14,575 nt of DNA. Source: Clostridia bacterium. Lineage in GTDB: Bacteria > Bacillota > Clostridia > Oscillospirales > Acutalibacteraceae. Below are positions 7,309-12,586 of this stretch, in pieces. The stretch is taken from the NCBI GenBank assembly GCA_017519685.1, contig JAFWRV010000026.1, positions 1 through 14,575 of the forward strand, in the 5' to 3' direction. Within the stretch, counting starts at the first letter, position 1, and every line of letters begins with the position of its first letter. Under the pieces are notes generated by a model that worked only from the letters and a program-made list of their open reading frames with translations, was not told the origin of the DNA and ran no database searches. A program made the translations under genes and the position numbers.

Positions 7309-7362
7309 CATAGCCGCAGATTTTTGAATCTGTCTTGAACGGCTATGGGTTTTTCTTTTTTT
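7309..7362 (+). terminator. nested hairpin with T-rich tail, plus-strand terminator
   Basis: CATAGCCG (7309-7316) pairs with CGGCTATG (7340-7347), and inside it CAGAT (7317-7321) pairs with ATCTG (7328-7332). GGGTTTTTCTTTTTTT follows on plus. No plus-strand gene upstream is known, so it may end an antisense transcript from the 7.2-7.3 kb region. Confidence 0.55.
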
Positions 7363-7400
7363 GCTACAACATATAATCAGTCCTTTCATAATATATTTCA

Positions 7401-7458
7401 TCGCAACATCACAAAGTCTAACTGCAGGTCGGCTTTGCAATGTACGATGTTGTTGCGA
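7401..7458. other. long imperfect inverted repeat upstream of the mobilization operon
   Basis: TCGCAACATC (7401-7410) is matched by GATGTTGTTGCGA (7446-7458) with a 3-nt insertion; inner CAAAG and CTTTG extend the stem. It could be part of oriT or a regulatory cruciform. Confidence 0.45.
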
Positions 7459-7463
7459 TCAGA

Positions 7464-7499
7464 GAAAAAGAAAACCACCGGTTCGTTTTGAATCGGTGG
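7464..7499 (-). terminator. terminator downstream of the DUF4143-type ATPase gene
   Basis: A 10-bp stem, CCACCGGTTC (7475-7484) with GAATCGGTGG (7490-7499), has one G-T pair and a 5-nt loop. On the minus strand it is followed by TTTTCTTTTTCTC. It separates the ATPase unit from the mobilization operon. Confidence 0.75.
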
Positions 7500-7540
7500 A
7501 TTATTCTTAACTATTCTTTTTTCTGAACGCTTTTACAGAT

Positions 7541-7710
7541 TGCGACGCGGCAAATTGTTTTTATAAAACACATTTGCTGTGTGGCAATTTGTTCCTTGGG
7601 GTAGAAGTTTACTTCGAAGGGCACAGCCCTTATGAGCGAAGCGAGCCTGTTACGGAAGTTCAATCCGTAACCGCACACTGTCATATTTAGTTATGACATA
7701 GATGTGCGCA
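7541..7710. other. cluster of hairpins in gene-free DNA (possible oriT or structured RNA)
   Basis: Four successive dyads occur in 170 bp: CAAATTG/CAATTTG (7551-7557, 7585-7591) enclosing ACACA/TGTGT (7568-7572, 7578-7582); AAGGGC/GCCCTT (7617-7622, 7626-7631); GTTACGGA/TCCGTAAC (7649-7656, 7664-7671); and GCACA/TGTGC (7673-7677, 7703-7707) enclosing TGTCATA/TATGACA (7679-7685, 7692-7698). No coding frame or T-run is convincing. With 7202-7464 this makes a gene-free stretch of about 540 bp filled with dyads. Confidence 0.6.
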
Positions 7711-7725
7711 CTTAGTGAAAAAACA

Positions 7726-8937
7726 TTAGAATACAAAGCAGTCTTTTTCAAGGAAGAAATCTATTGCATATATCTTTTTATATCCGTTGCCGACCGAAGT
7801 GAACGGATCATCATCCATTGTTATAATGATTTTACGGAAACCGTCGTTAAGGTTGTTGAACGAACTGAGCTCCTGTTCTTTCTTCTGCGGATCAATTATG
7901 CTATAAGCGACCTGAATGTAATATGTATCCCTATCATCGGAAGCAATAAAGTCAATTTCTTTTTCTCTGTTTTTTCCTATATCAACTCTGTAGCCTCTGT
8001 TAATAAGCTCCAGGTAAACAAGATTTTCAAGAGCGTGTGTCGGCTCAATCTGACGGTAGTTCAGCTTTGCGTTTCTCAAGCCCAGATCGGAGCAGTAATA
8101 TTTGTTTTGAGTTTTAAGGTATTCTCTGCCCTTTATATCATATCTGTATGCTTTATAGAACAAAAAAGACTCACACAGCCAGTTTAAATAATTACCTACA
8201 GTATCAGGCGTTATGGTTTTATATCCATTGCTCTTAAGAGTATCGGTGATCTTTTTGGCGCTCACTGTACTGCCTATATTTGAGCATAGGAAATCATAGA
8301 CTGCAGTAAAAGCATTCTCGTTTCTGATGGAATACCTTTCGATTATATCCCGCGAAGCGATGGTTCCCTGCAGCATATTGAGATACTGAACCTTGAGTTC
8401 GCTGTCCGGTTCGGTTGCGGCATAAGGAAAGCCGCCGTAAAGCATATAGCTTCTGAAAGCATCCCTCTTGTCACCGCCTATGTAAGAATAATACTCCGCA
8501 AACGATAGAGTGTTGACACGGATTTCTATACTTCTGCCTCGCAGTGCCGTATTGATTTCGCCGGAGAGCATATCGGAATTTGACCCGGTGATATAAACAT
8601 CACAGCCTTTGTTTTTTAAACTGTTGACCAGGTCTTCAAAGCCGGAGACATATTGAATCTCATCAATCATCACATAGTATTTTGACCCGTCATTCATCTT
8701 CTGACAGATGTGTTCATATAATCTGTCAGCATCACGGAGCTCAGAATTTTCTTTATCTTCGAGGTTGATTTTGATAATGTTTTTTGCCGGTATGCCCGAA
8801 CTTAAAAGCCAGTCACCGAAAATATCAAACAAAAGAACAGATTTTCCGCAGCGCCTGACACCGGTTATTACTTTTATTAAATCTTTGTCCTTATACTTTA
8901 TTAGTTTGTTAAGATAATCATCTCTCGGAATAACCAC
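7726..8937 (-). CDS. AAA ATPase with DUF4143-type C-terminus
   Basis: 403 residues from the chosen start. Numbering from that start: Walker A GVRRCGKS at 26-33 and Walker B YYVMIDEIQ with Asp92-Glu93, followed by ITGSNSDML and the Arg-rich ALRGRSIEI typical of AAA_14 ATPases. The C-terminal part has the DUF4143 layout (ALENLVYLELINRGYRV, then KEIDFIA and YYIQVAYS), which resembles a nuclease-like fold with E, D and Q in the expected order. Biological role is unclear in this common family. Start choice: the open frame runs up to 9039, but GTG at 8937 follows GGAGG by 8 nt and gives VVIPRDDYLNKLIKYKDK, the usual family N-terminus; the upstream ATG at 8958 overlaps the promoter -10. It forms its own unit, with an operator-like dyad and a terminator. 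Confidence 0.88.
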   Translation of the reverse strand: MVIPRDDYLNKLIKYKDKDLIKVITGVRRCGKSVLLFDIFGDWLLSSGIPAKNIIKINLEDKENSELRDADRLYEHICQKMNDGSKYYVMIDEIQYVSGFEDLVNSLKNKGCDVYITGSNSDMLSGEINTALRGRSIEIRVNTLSFAEYYSYIGGDKRDAFRSYMLYGGFPYAATEPDSELKVQYLNMLQGTIASRDIIERYSIRNENAFTAVYDFLCSNIGSTVSAKKITDTLKSNGYKTITPDTVGNYLNWLCESFLFYKAYRYDIKGREYLKTQNKYYCSDLGLRNAKLNYRQIEPTHALENLVYLELINRGYRVDIGKNREKEIDFIASDDRDTYYIQVAYSIIDPQKKEQELSSFNNLNDGFRKIIITMDDDPFTSVGNGYKKIYAIDFFLEKDCFVF

Positions 8938-8956
8938 GTCTATCGCCTCCGAATGC

Positions 8957-8985
8957 ATTATACTCGAAAAACTTTCGATTTTCAA
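8957..8985 (-). promoter_or_regulatory. sigma-A promoter of the ATPase gene
   Basis: Minus strand TTGAAA (8985-8980), 17-nt spacer, TATAAT (8962-8957), 20 nt before the GTG start at 8937 with GGAGG between. Confidence 0.8.
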
Positions 8986-8999
8986 GAGTTTTTCGAGTA
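8961..8999. promoter_or_regulatory. operator-like perfect inverted repeat over the ATPase promoter
   Basis: TACTCGAAAAACT (8961-8973) and AGTTTTTCGAGTA (8987-8999) are perfect 13-bp inverted repeats with a 13-nt centre. One arm lies in the -35/-10 spacer and touches the -10, the other lies just upstream of the -35, and the -35 sits in the centre. A dimeric repressor bound here would block RNA polymerase. The 26-bp centre-to-centre spacing suggests arms on nearly the same DNA face. No repressor gene is adjacent. Confidence 0.7.
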
Positions 9000-9056
9000 G
9001 AGATGGCGTAACCGAAAACAAGCCGTGAATTATAGGCAAAGAATAGTTTATATCAT

Positions 9057-9350
9057 TTAATCATTGTCACTCTCAATAGGCAAGGAATCAAAAGACTTCG
9101 GCATAGCGTGCTTTTGCTTCAGCGACTGAATCAGTTTCTTGAATTCATCGGGCGTTTCATAGCCGGCGGCTTTAACCAAAGAAAGAAGCACCTCGTCATT
9201 CAGATTGCAGATTTCCGCATCAATCTCCTTGTTACGGGCGTTGAGTTCTTTGATCGATTCGTGCAGAGAAGAAATCTTTGCCTTGCAGTCCTCAATCTTA
9301 GTATTGTTTTTTGATTGCTCATTGAGCAGTTTTTCAATTTTTGAGTTCAT
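9057..9350 (-). CDS. DUF4315-like coiled-coil protein
   Basis: 97 residues. Residues 1-50 form a clear coiled coil (MNSKIEKLLNEQSKNNTKIE onward, with heptad Ile/Leu), followed by a helical block EVLLSLVKAAGYETPDEFKKLI and a polar tail ending in acidic residues. The layout (N-terminal coiled coil, then a helix reading LVKAAGYxTPDEF) is that of DUF4315 proteins, short proteins common in conjugative elements of Clostridia. Function unknown. Its ATG lies inside the 3' end of the 107-residue gene (17-nt overlap), so the two are translationally coupled. A GGAGG-type site (AACGGAGGTT) lies just before the ATG. Confidence 0.75.
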   Translation of the reverse strand: MNSKIEKLLNEQSKNNTKIEDCKAKISSLHESIKELNARNKEIDAEICNLNDEVLLSLVKAAGYETPDEFKKLIQSLKQKHAMPKSFDSLPIESDND

Positions 9351-9657
9351 TTTTAACCTCCGTATTATTTAATAGATTTGATTTGTTTTTCTGACCGTTT
9401 GCTGAGCGGGCTTTGCGCTGAGCTTCGGTTATTTCTTTTTTTGCCGCGGTTTTACGGAATGTGATCGATACATTCTCCACTTTAACCGCAGCACGCAGAA
9501 AAGCCGGAGCATCATCGTCATAAATCATGACTACTGCCTCCGGCTCTTCTTTTTGTAGTTTCAATATTTGTTTGTTGACCTTTCGGTCATAGCTGTCTAC
9601 CTGAATCTCATCGTCACCGACGGGCATAAACAGATGAAGCTCTTTAGTTACCCTCAA
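9334..9657 (-). CDS. unrecognised 107-residue protein coupled to DUF4315-like gene
   Basis: 107 residues beginning with TTG at 9657, chosen because AGAGGTGA lies about 7 nt upstream. Residues 1-60 look like a compact alpha/beta domain (ELHLFMPVGDDEIQV, then EAVVMIYDDDAPAFLRAAVKV). Residues 65-80 (VSITFRKTAAKKEITEAQRK) and the last 27 are basic and polar, probably disordered. I do not recognise the family with confidence; similar small proteins with an SFRK...EAQRK segment occur near DUF4315 genes, but that is recollection. First gene of a two-gene unit with the coiled-coil protein. Confidence 0.6.
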   Translation of the reverse strand: MRVTKELHLFMPVGDDEIQVDSYDRKVNKQILKLQKEEPEAVVMIYDDDAPAFLRAAVKVENVSITFRKTAAKKEITEAQRKARSANGQKNKSNLLNNTEVKNELKN

Positions 9658-9707
9658 TAAATCACCTCTTTTACTATAAATTTTAAAGCATAGGGGTTTT
9701 TGAGCTT

Positions 9708-9734
9708 TTTTATCGGCACGGCTTACCGATAAAA
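9708..9734. other. 9-bp inverted repeat upstream of the 107-residue gene
   Basis: TTTTATCGG (9708-9716) and CCGATAAAA (9726-9734) with a 9-nt loop, 50-75 bp before the TTG start. A T-run does not follow the stem on either strand, so it is an operator or RNA hairpin rather than a terminator. Confidence 0.4.
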
Positions 9735-9868
9735 TGTACCTTTTTCCGATAGATTACTCCAAAATGATGAATCCTCTGACCCAATCCATCCGAATCGATA
9801 AATCTACGATTTTTATCCTTGTTTTGAGTGCATCACTCCTTCAAATAATATATTTAAGAGGTCAACGG

Positions 9869-10035
9869 CACCCTCTCAATTACATTATGTCCAAATCAGC
9901 ACTTTCCGTCACTTTTCAATGACAGCCGGAAGTTTTTAGACAAGAGTGTTATTGGAGAATCATTGTCACCTCTCACAATTTTTATGTCCAAATTCTCGTT
10001 TCCGCTCACTTTTCAATGACACACGAAAACTTTCC
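9869..10035. repeat. two imperfect direct repeats of about 69 bp
   Basis: Copies at 9869-9937 and 9967-10035, offset 98 bp. They share the blocks TTATGTCCAAAT (9885-9896 and 9982-9993) and TCACTTTTCAATGACA (9909-9924 and 10006-10021). On the minus strand each copy is followed by an AGAGG ribosome-binding-like site and a start codon: ATG at 9963 (4 codons) and TTG near 9864 (3 codons). The stretch 9735-10196 holds no convincing larger gene. Confidence 0.6.
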
Positions 10036-10051
10036 GACAGAGCATAAGTTA

Positions 10052-10075
10052 AGCCCGTATCTTTAGATACGGGCT
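10052..10075 (-). other. perfect hairpin over the end of the 12-codon frame
   Basis: AGCCCGTATC (10052-10061) pairs perfectly with GATACGGGCT (10066-10075) around a 4-nt loop. The loop contains the TAA stop of the minus-strand 12-codon frame. There is no T-run on either side. Confidence 0.55.
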
Positions 10076-10101
10076 ACAGGCATTTGTGTTTTGGTTGACA
10101 T
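10063..10101 (-). CDS. 12-codon reading frame with perfect RBS (leader peptide or truncated gene start)
   Basis: AGGAGG (10114-10109), 7 nt, then ATG at 10101 encoding MSTKTQMPVARI and a TAA. The ribosome binding site is the strongest in this part of the window, yet the frame is only 12 codons and its stop lies in the loop of a perfect 10-bp hairpin. Either it is a regulatory leader peptide, or the first codons of a gene that was deleted. The repeated start-codon vestiges downstream favour decay. Confidence 0.35.
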   Translation of the reverse strand: MSTKTQMPVARI

Positions 10102-10196
10102 GTATCAGCCTCCTATAATAGTAATAAAGTGCCGCCCACAATAAGTGAACGGCACAATGCTTATTAAAATGTTTTTGCCCTACAAACCGGAATTTG

Positions 10197-10376
10197 TCAG
10201 TCAAGCCGTTTCTTCAATTCTTCACTGACCCTCTTCAAATCGCTGCAGGTCAGAACAGGAATCAGTGCGTTGATTTCTTCAATGCTTTTATCCAACCACT
10301 TGAATTGGAGCAACAATCCGATAAGCTCATCATCAAAGCGTTTTCGCAAGACCTTTGCAGGATTATTCAAAGTCAT
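10197..10376 (-). CDS. 59-residue unrecognised helical protein
   Basis: ATG at 10376 to TGA ending at 10197. The predicted protein starts MTLNNPAKVLRKRFDDELIG and continues with an amphipathic helical pattern (LLLQFKWLDKSIEEINALIP, then SDLKRVSEELKKRLD). Composition, the regular helix spacing and a good promoter 50 bp upstream support a real gene. Against it, no clear ribosome binding site precedes the ATG. The frame is open further upstream without a better start. Function unknown; it may be the last gene of the element or a chromosomal gene at its edge. Confidence 0.55.
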   Translation of the reverse strand: MTLNNPAKVLRKRFDDELIGLLLQFKWLDKSIEEINALIPVLTCSDLKRVSEELKKRLD

Positions 10377-10424
10377 CTTTTGTGAAACTGCCCTGTTTAC
10401 TGCATTTTCTTCACTTCTTTGGAT

Positions 10425-10452
10425 ATTATAACAAATTTTATGAACTTTTCAA
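10425..10452 (-). promoter_or_regulatory. promoter upstream of the 59-residue gene
   Basis: Minus strand TTGAAA (10452-10447), 16-nt spacer, TATAAT (10430-10425), about 49 nt before the ATG at 10376. Confidence 0.65.
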
Positions 10453-10499
10453 GTGAAATGAAACGATGGTAAACAATGTATGAATTTTCCTGCAAATCA

Positions 10500-10527
10500 T
10501 TGACTTTGTTATTGAAAGTGATATATT
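10500..10527 (+). promoter_or_regulatory. promoter of the transglutaminase-like gene
   Basis: TTGACT (10500-10505), 16-nt spacer, TATATT (10522-10527), 35 nt before the ATG at 10563. Divergent from the promoter at 10425. Confidence 0.6.
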
Positions 10528-10562
10528 TATTTTTAGCAAAAAAATTGTAAGAAGGTATAAGA

Positions 10563-11639
10563 ATGAAAATAAGTAAAGGGCTCAAGGCTTTTTGCGTGTT
10601 TGCGGCGTTGCTGATTATCGCTTCAACAGCGCTCGGAGTAATGAATCTCGCTGGGCAGAAACAGATTCTTAAAAAGTTTGATGAGAGCGAGGACAACGAC
10701 CGCGAGGACGATGTCAAAATCGCGCAGATTTACGAGATTAAATCCACTCTGCCGATATCCGACGCCTATAAATCCGGCGATACATCTGCACTTGATGACA
10801 GGCAGAAGGAAACGCTCGATTTGGCAAAAGAGGTTATCTCCGATGAAATAAAAAAAGGCGCGGATGATTATGATAAAGAGCTCGCAATTTACAGCTTTTT
10901 AACCTCAAAAATGAAAAACGACACCGGGCTTCTGACGGTTATTCCCACTTCGGGCGAAGATTCCGATAATCCCTACGGAGTACTAAAATACCACAGCGCC
11001 GTATGTGTCGGCTACGCAACAACATTCCGCCTTTTTATGCAGATGCTTGATATTGACTGCAAGGTGGTTCACAGCATAGATCTCGGGCATTCCTGGAATC
11101 TCGTCAAAATCGACGGCGAATGGTATCACGTGGATTGCTATATGGATGCCAGCGGAACTTACCTGCGCTCATTCAATATGAATGACGAGCTCTGCGCCCA
11201 GAGCCACGACTGGAACAGAGAGATTTTCCCCGCCGCGACAGGTCTCAAGCATAATCCGATGGTAAGCGAAGCTAAGACGATTGACGATTTATATGCTATC
11301 CCCGCCTGGTTCAGCGAAAACATCGAAAAGGAATCCGACCGCTTCAGCTGTTCGTTCAAGGAAGATATTTCGGCTGACGACGAGGCATCGGCGAAATATA
11401 TAGTCGATTCTATTGTGAACGGCCTTTCCTGGAACAACGATTCGCAGATTTACTATGAATACTTCTGGATTAAAAACGAAGAGGGAAAATATATTCTCTG
11501 CGTTTTTATGAACGATGACAATGAGCTGGAGCTCGATGACGAGCAGCGCGAGGCGGCTCAGAACGCAATAACCGAGTATTTCCCGGATATTCAGTTTGAC
11601 GATATGGGCGGAGGATACTCAGACTCCGCGAAAGGCTGA
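10563..11639 (+). CDS. membrane-anchored transglutaminase-like protein
   Basis: 358 residues. Residues 1-30 form an uncleaved signal anchor (MKISKGLKAFCVFAALLIIA and onward), so the domain lies outside the membrane. After an acidic linker (about 38-52), residues 80-200 form a transglutaminase-like core: Cys148 in HSAVCVGYATTF, His176 in DLGHSWNLV, Asp191 in EWYHVDCYMD, the full Cys-His-Asp triad in order and spacing. The C-terminal 150 residues are an acidic, unassigned region ending in GGGYSDSAKG. Such domains act as cysteine proteases or protein cross-linkers on envelope proteins or peptidoglycan peptides. AGAAGG lies 7 nt before the ATG. The next gene begins 5 nt after the stop, so the two form an operon and probably act together. 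Confidence 0.88.
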   Translation: MKISKGLKAFCVFAALLIIASTALGVMNLAGQKQILKKFDESEDNDREDDVKIAQIYEIKSTLPISDAYKSGDTSALDDRQKETLDLAKEVISDEIKKGADDYDKELAIYSFLTSKMKNDTGLLTVIPTSGEDSDNPYGVLKYHSAVCVGYATTFRLFMQMLDIDCKVVHSIDLGHSWNLVKIDGEWYHVDCYMDASGTYLRSFNMNDELCAQSHDWNREIFPAATGLKHNPMVSEAKTIDDLYAIPAWFSENIEKESDRFSCSFKEDISADDEASAKYIVDSIVNGLSWNNDSQIYYEYFWIKNEEGKYILCVFMNDDNELELDDEQREAAQNAITEYFPDIQFDDMGGGYSDSAKG

Positions 11640-11644
11640 AATAT

Positions 11645-12136
11645 ATGAAAAATCTGATAAAGCTACTGGCTTCCGCTCTGCTGATTGCAGCTATACTCTC
11701 CTCCTGCGCAGCTCACTCTGATGATGAAACAGTCAGCATGTATGACCTCAACAAAGCTATGAGCGAAAATGCAGGCTTCGGAGAAATGACCTATGTAAGC
11801 TCATCCGATGACAAGGCCGATGAAAAATTCTCCCATCTGTCGGATATCGATTACTCCAAGGTTGATTCGTTCTTTATGAATTTTGCCGCGGACGGCAGTG
11901 TCAGCTCCGATGAGCTCGCCGTAGTCGTTATGAAAGACGGGAAGAATACGGCTGAAATGACTGCCTCGCTGGAAAAGCACGTGGAATACAGAAAAACTCT
12001 CTACAGAAACTACGGCCCCGAGCAGTTGCCGAAGCTGGAAAAAGCACTTGTGTTCTCCTCGGGCAGATATGCGGTTCTGATAGTAGCGGACAATCCCTCC
12101 GCAATCAAATCCGCGTTTTACAGCTTTATAAACTGA
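11645..12136 (+). CDS. DUF4358 lipoprotein
   Basis: 163 residues. Lipoprotein signal: MKNLIKLLASALLIAAILSS followed by Cys21 (lipobox LSSC). Residues 22-65 are a Ser/Asp-rich linker. Residues 68-163 match the DUF4358 pattern: DYSKVDSFFMNFAADGSVSS, then ELAVVVMKDG, EMTASLEKHVEYRKTLYRNY, PEQLPKLEKA and a final YAVLIVADNP strand. DUF4358 proteins are common surface lipoproteins of gut Clostridia with no known activity. It starts 5 nt after the transglutaminase-like gene, so it may be a partner or substrate of it (inference). Its TGA stop is followed at once by the A-run that forms the T-tail of the minus-strand RNA, so the two transcription units converge. Confidence 0.88.
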   Translation: MKNLIKLLASALLIAAILSSCAAHSDDETVSMYDLNKAMSENAGFGEMTYVSSSDDKADEKFSHLSDIDYSKVDSFFMNFAADGSVSSDELAVVVMKDGKNTAEMTASLEKHVEYRKTLYRNYGPEQLPKLEKALVFSSGRYAVLIVADNPSAIKSAFYSFIN

Positions 12137-12137
12137 T

Positions 12138-12276
12138 AAAAAAAGCCGGTCACAATATGGTTCCCCATATCATAACCGAGCGCACTCGACACCTTATCCG
12201 GCAGGCGGCCTGCAAAGCATAAGCTTTACGATCCCCTGTGCTACTGCACACTGCCCTCCGGTGACCTTATTCGTTT
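12138..12276 (-). ncRNA. candidate structured small RNA with own promoter and T-tail
   Basis: Read on the minus strand from about 12275. The closing stem GGTCAC (12266-12261 side) pairs with GTGACC (12153-12148 side) and is followed by GGC and seven T (12144-12138). Between them are five perfect short hairpins: TGTGC-AGTA-GCACA, AAAGC-TTAT-GCTTT, GCAGG-CCG-CCTGC, CGAG-TGCG-CTCG and ATATGG-GGAA-CCATAT (GNRA loop). A TATAAT lies just upstream. No minus-strand gene follows it. I do not recognise a known RNA family. The bases 12268-12348 contain only its promoter. Confidence 0.6.
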
Positions 12277-12281
12277 TCTTA

Positions 12282-12310
12282 ATTATAAACCCATAATATG
12301 AACTTTTCTA
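12282..12310 (-). promoter_or_regulatory. promoter of the minus-strand small RNA
   Basis: TATAAT (12287-12282) with a weak TAGAAA (12310-12305) 17 nt upstream on the minus strand. Initiation would fall near 12275, just before the closing stem of the RNA. Confidence 0.55.
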
Positions 12311-12337
12311 CTGTTTATGAAAAATTGAATATCAATC

Positions 12338-12352
12338 CGACAAATCCCGATT
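12338..12352. repeat. left half of the split target palindrome
   Basis: CGACAAATC (12338-12346), CC, then GATT; the other half GATTTGTCG is at 13910-13918 beyond the IS. Together they form a perfect 9+9-bp palindrome, flanked further out by ATCAA (12331-12335) and TTGAT. IS110-family elements often insert in palindromic sites. Confidence 0.75.
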
Positions 12353-12360
12353 CATAATGT

Positions 12361-12565
12361 AAGAGTAAGGTCTATCCGACCTTGCTCTTTTCCTTTATAA
12401 TGGAGGCACCGGTCTGACGAAATTCCCGATTGGGACATCACGCCCGCCGACAAATGTGTCAGCCAGCCTCCATCGTTTAGTGCTCGATTCAGCAAGTTGG
12501 GACCTAGCTCCCGTTTCACGATTGAATATGTGCGTGCCTTGGAAAGAGCTGGATAGCCGCATAAT
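12361..12565 (+). ncRNA. predicted bridge RNA of the IS110 element
   Basis: Three structured parts occur in the order known for IS110 bridge RNAs. (a) 5' stem-loop: 12361-12372 pairs with 12378-12389 (12 bp, one G-T). (b) Target-binding loop: TGGAGGC (12401-12407) pairs with GCCTCCA (12466-12472), with inner GG/CC and CTGAC/GTCAG. It contains TCCCGATT (12424-12431), identical to the left flank, and CGACAAAT (12448-12455), complementary to ATTTGTCG of the right flank. (c) Donor-binding loop, about 12483-12530: AGCAAG (12491-12496) equals the right end 13905-13910, TGAAT (12523-12527) pairs with ATTCA of the left end, with a GGGA/TCCC hairpin between. The 3' end is approximate. Confidence 0.8.
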
Positions 12566-12586
12566 AATAAGAAAGAAGGAATGCCA

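Larger units (their letters stand above)
7188..7387 (-). repeat. 15-nt direct repeat carrying a ribosome binding site
   Basis: GAAAGGACTGATTAT (minus strand) occurs at 7202-7188, where it is the ribosome binding site of the DUF3847-like gene, and again at 7387-7373. At the second copy it is followed directly by ATG TTG TAG, a two-codon frame. The spacing of 185 bp and the exact match suggest duplication or rearrangement of the gene start. Confidence 0.65.
2642..10101. mobile_element. remnant integrative/mobilizable element next to tRNA-Pro
   Basis: A minus-strand block with mobile-element functions: excisionase-like HTH protein, Toprim plus RepA-type helicase, MobA/MobL relaxase, DUF3847-like and DUF4315 proteins. 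It lies directly after a tRNA gene, a common integration target. No integrase, serine recombinase or type IV secretion genes are visible. The boundaries given are approximate (tRNA end to the 12-codon reading frame near 10.1 kb); no flanking direct repeat was found by eye. Confidence 0.55.

Noticed and set aside
7255..7440. 61-codon minus-strand frame in the oriT-like region
   Set aside because: It runs through two inverted repeats, is very rich in Lys/Arg/Ser and has no fitting ribosome binding site for its start; it is better explained as structured non-coding DNA.
9708..9734. terminator before the 107-residue gene
   Set aside because: A-runs rather than T-runs follow the stem on both strands.
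9734..9922. 62-codon plus-strand frame
   Set aside because: No ribosome binding site; it crosses the 69-bp repeat and reads against a series of minus-strand start signals.
10094..10120. plus-strand TTGACA...TATAAT promoter near 10.1 kb
   Set aside because: The boxes are only 13 nt apart, and the same bases form the ribosome binding site and start of a minus-strand frame.
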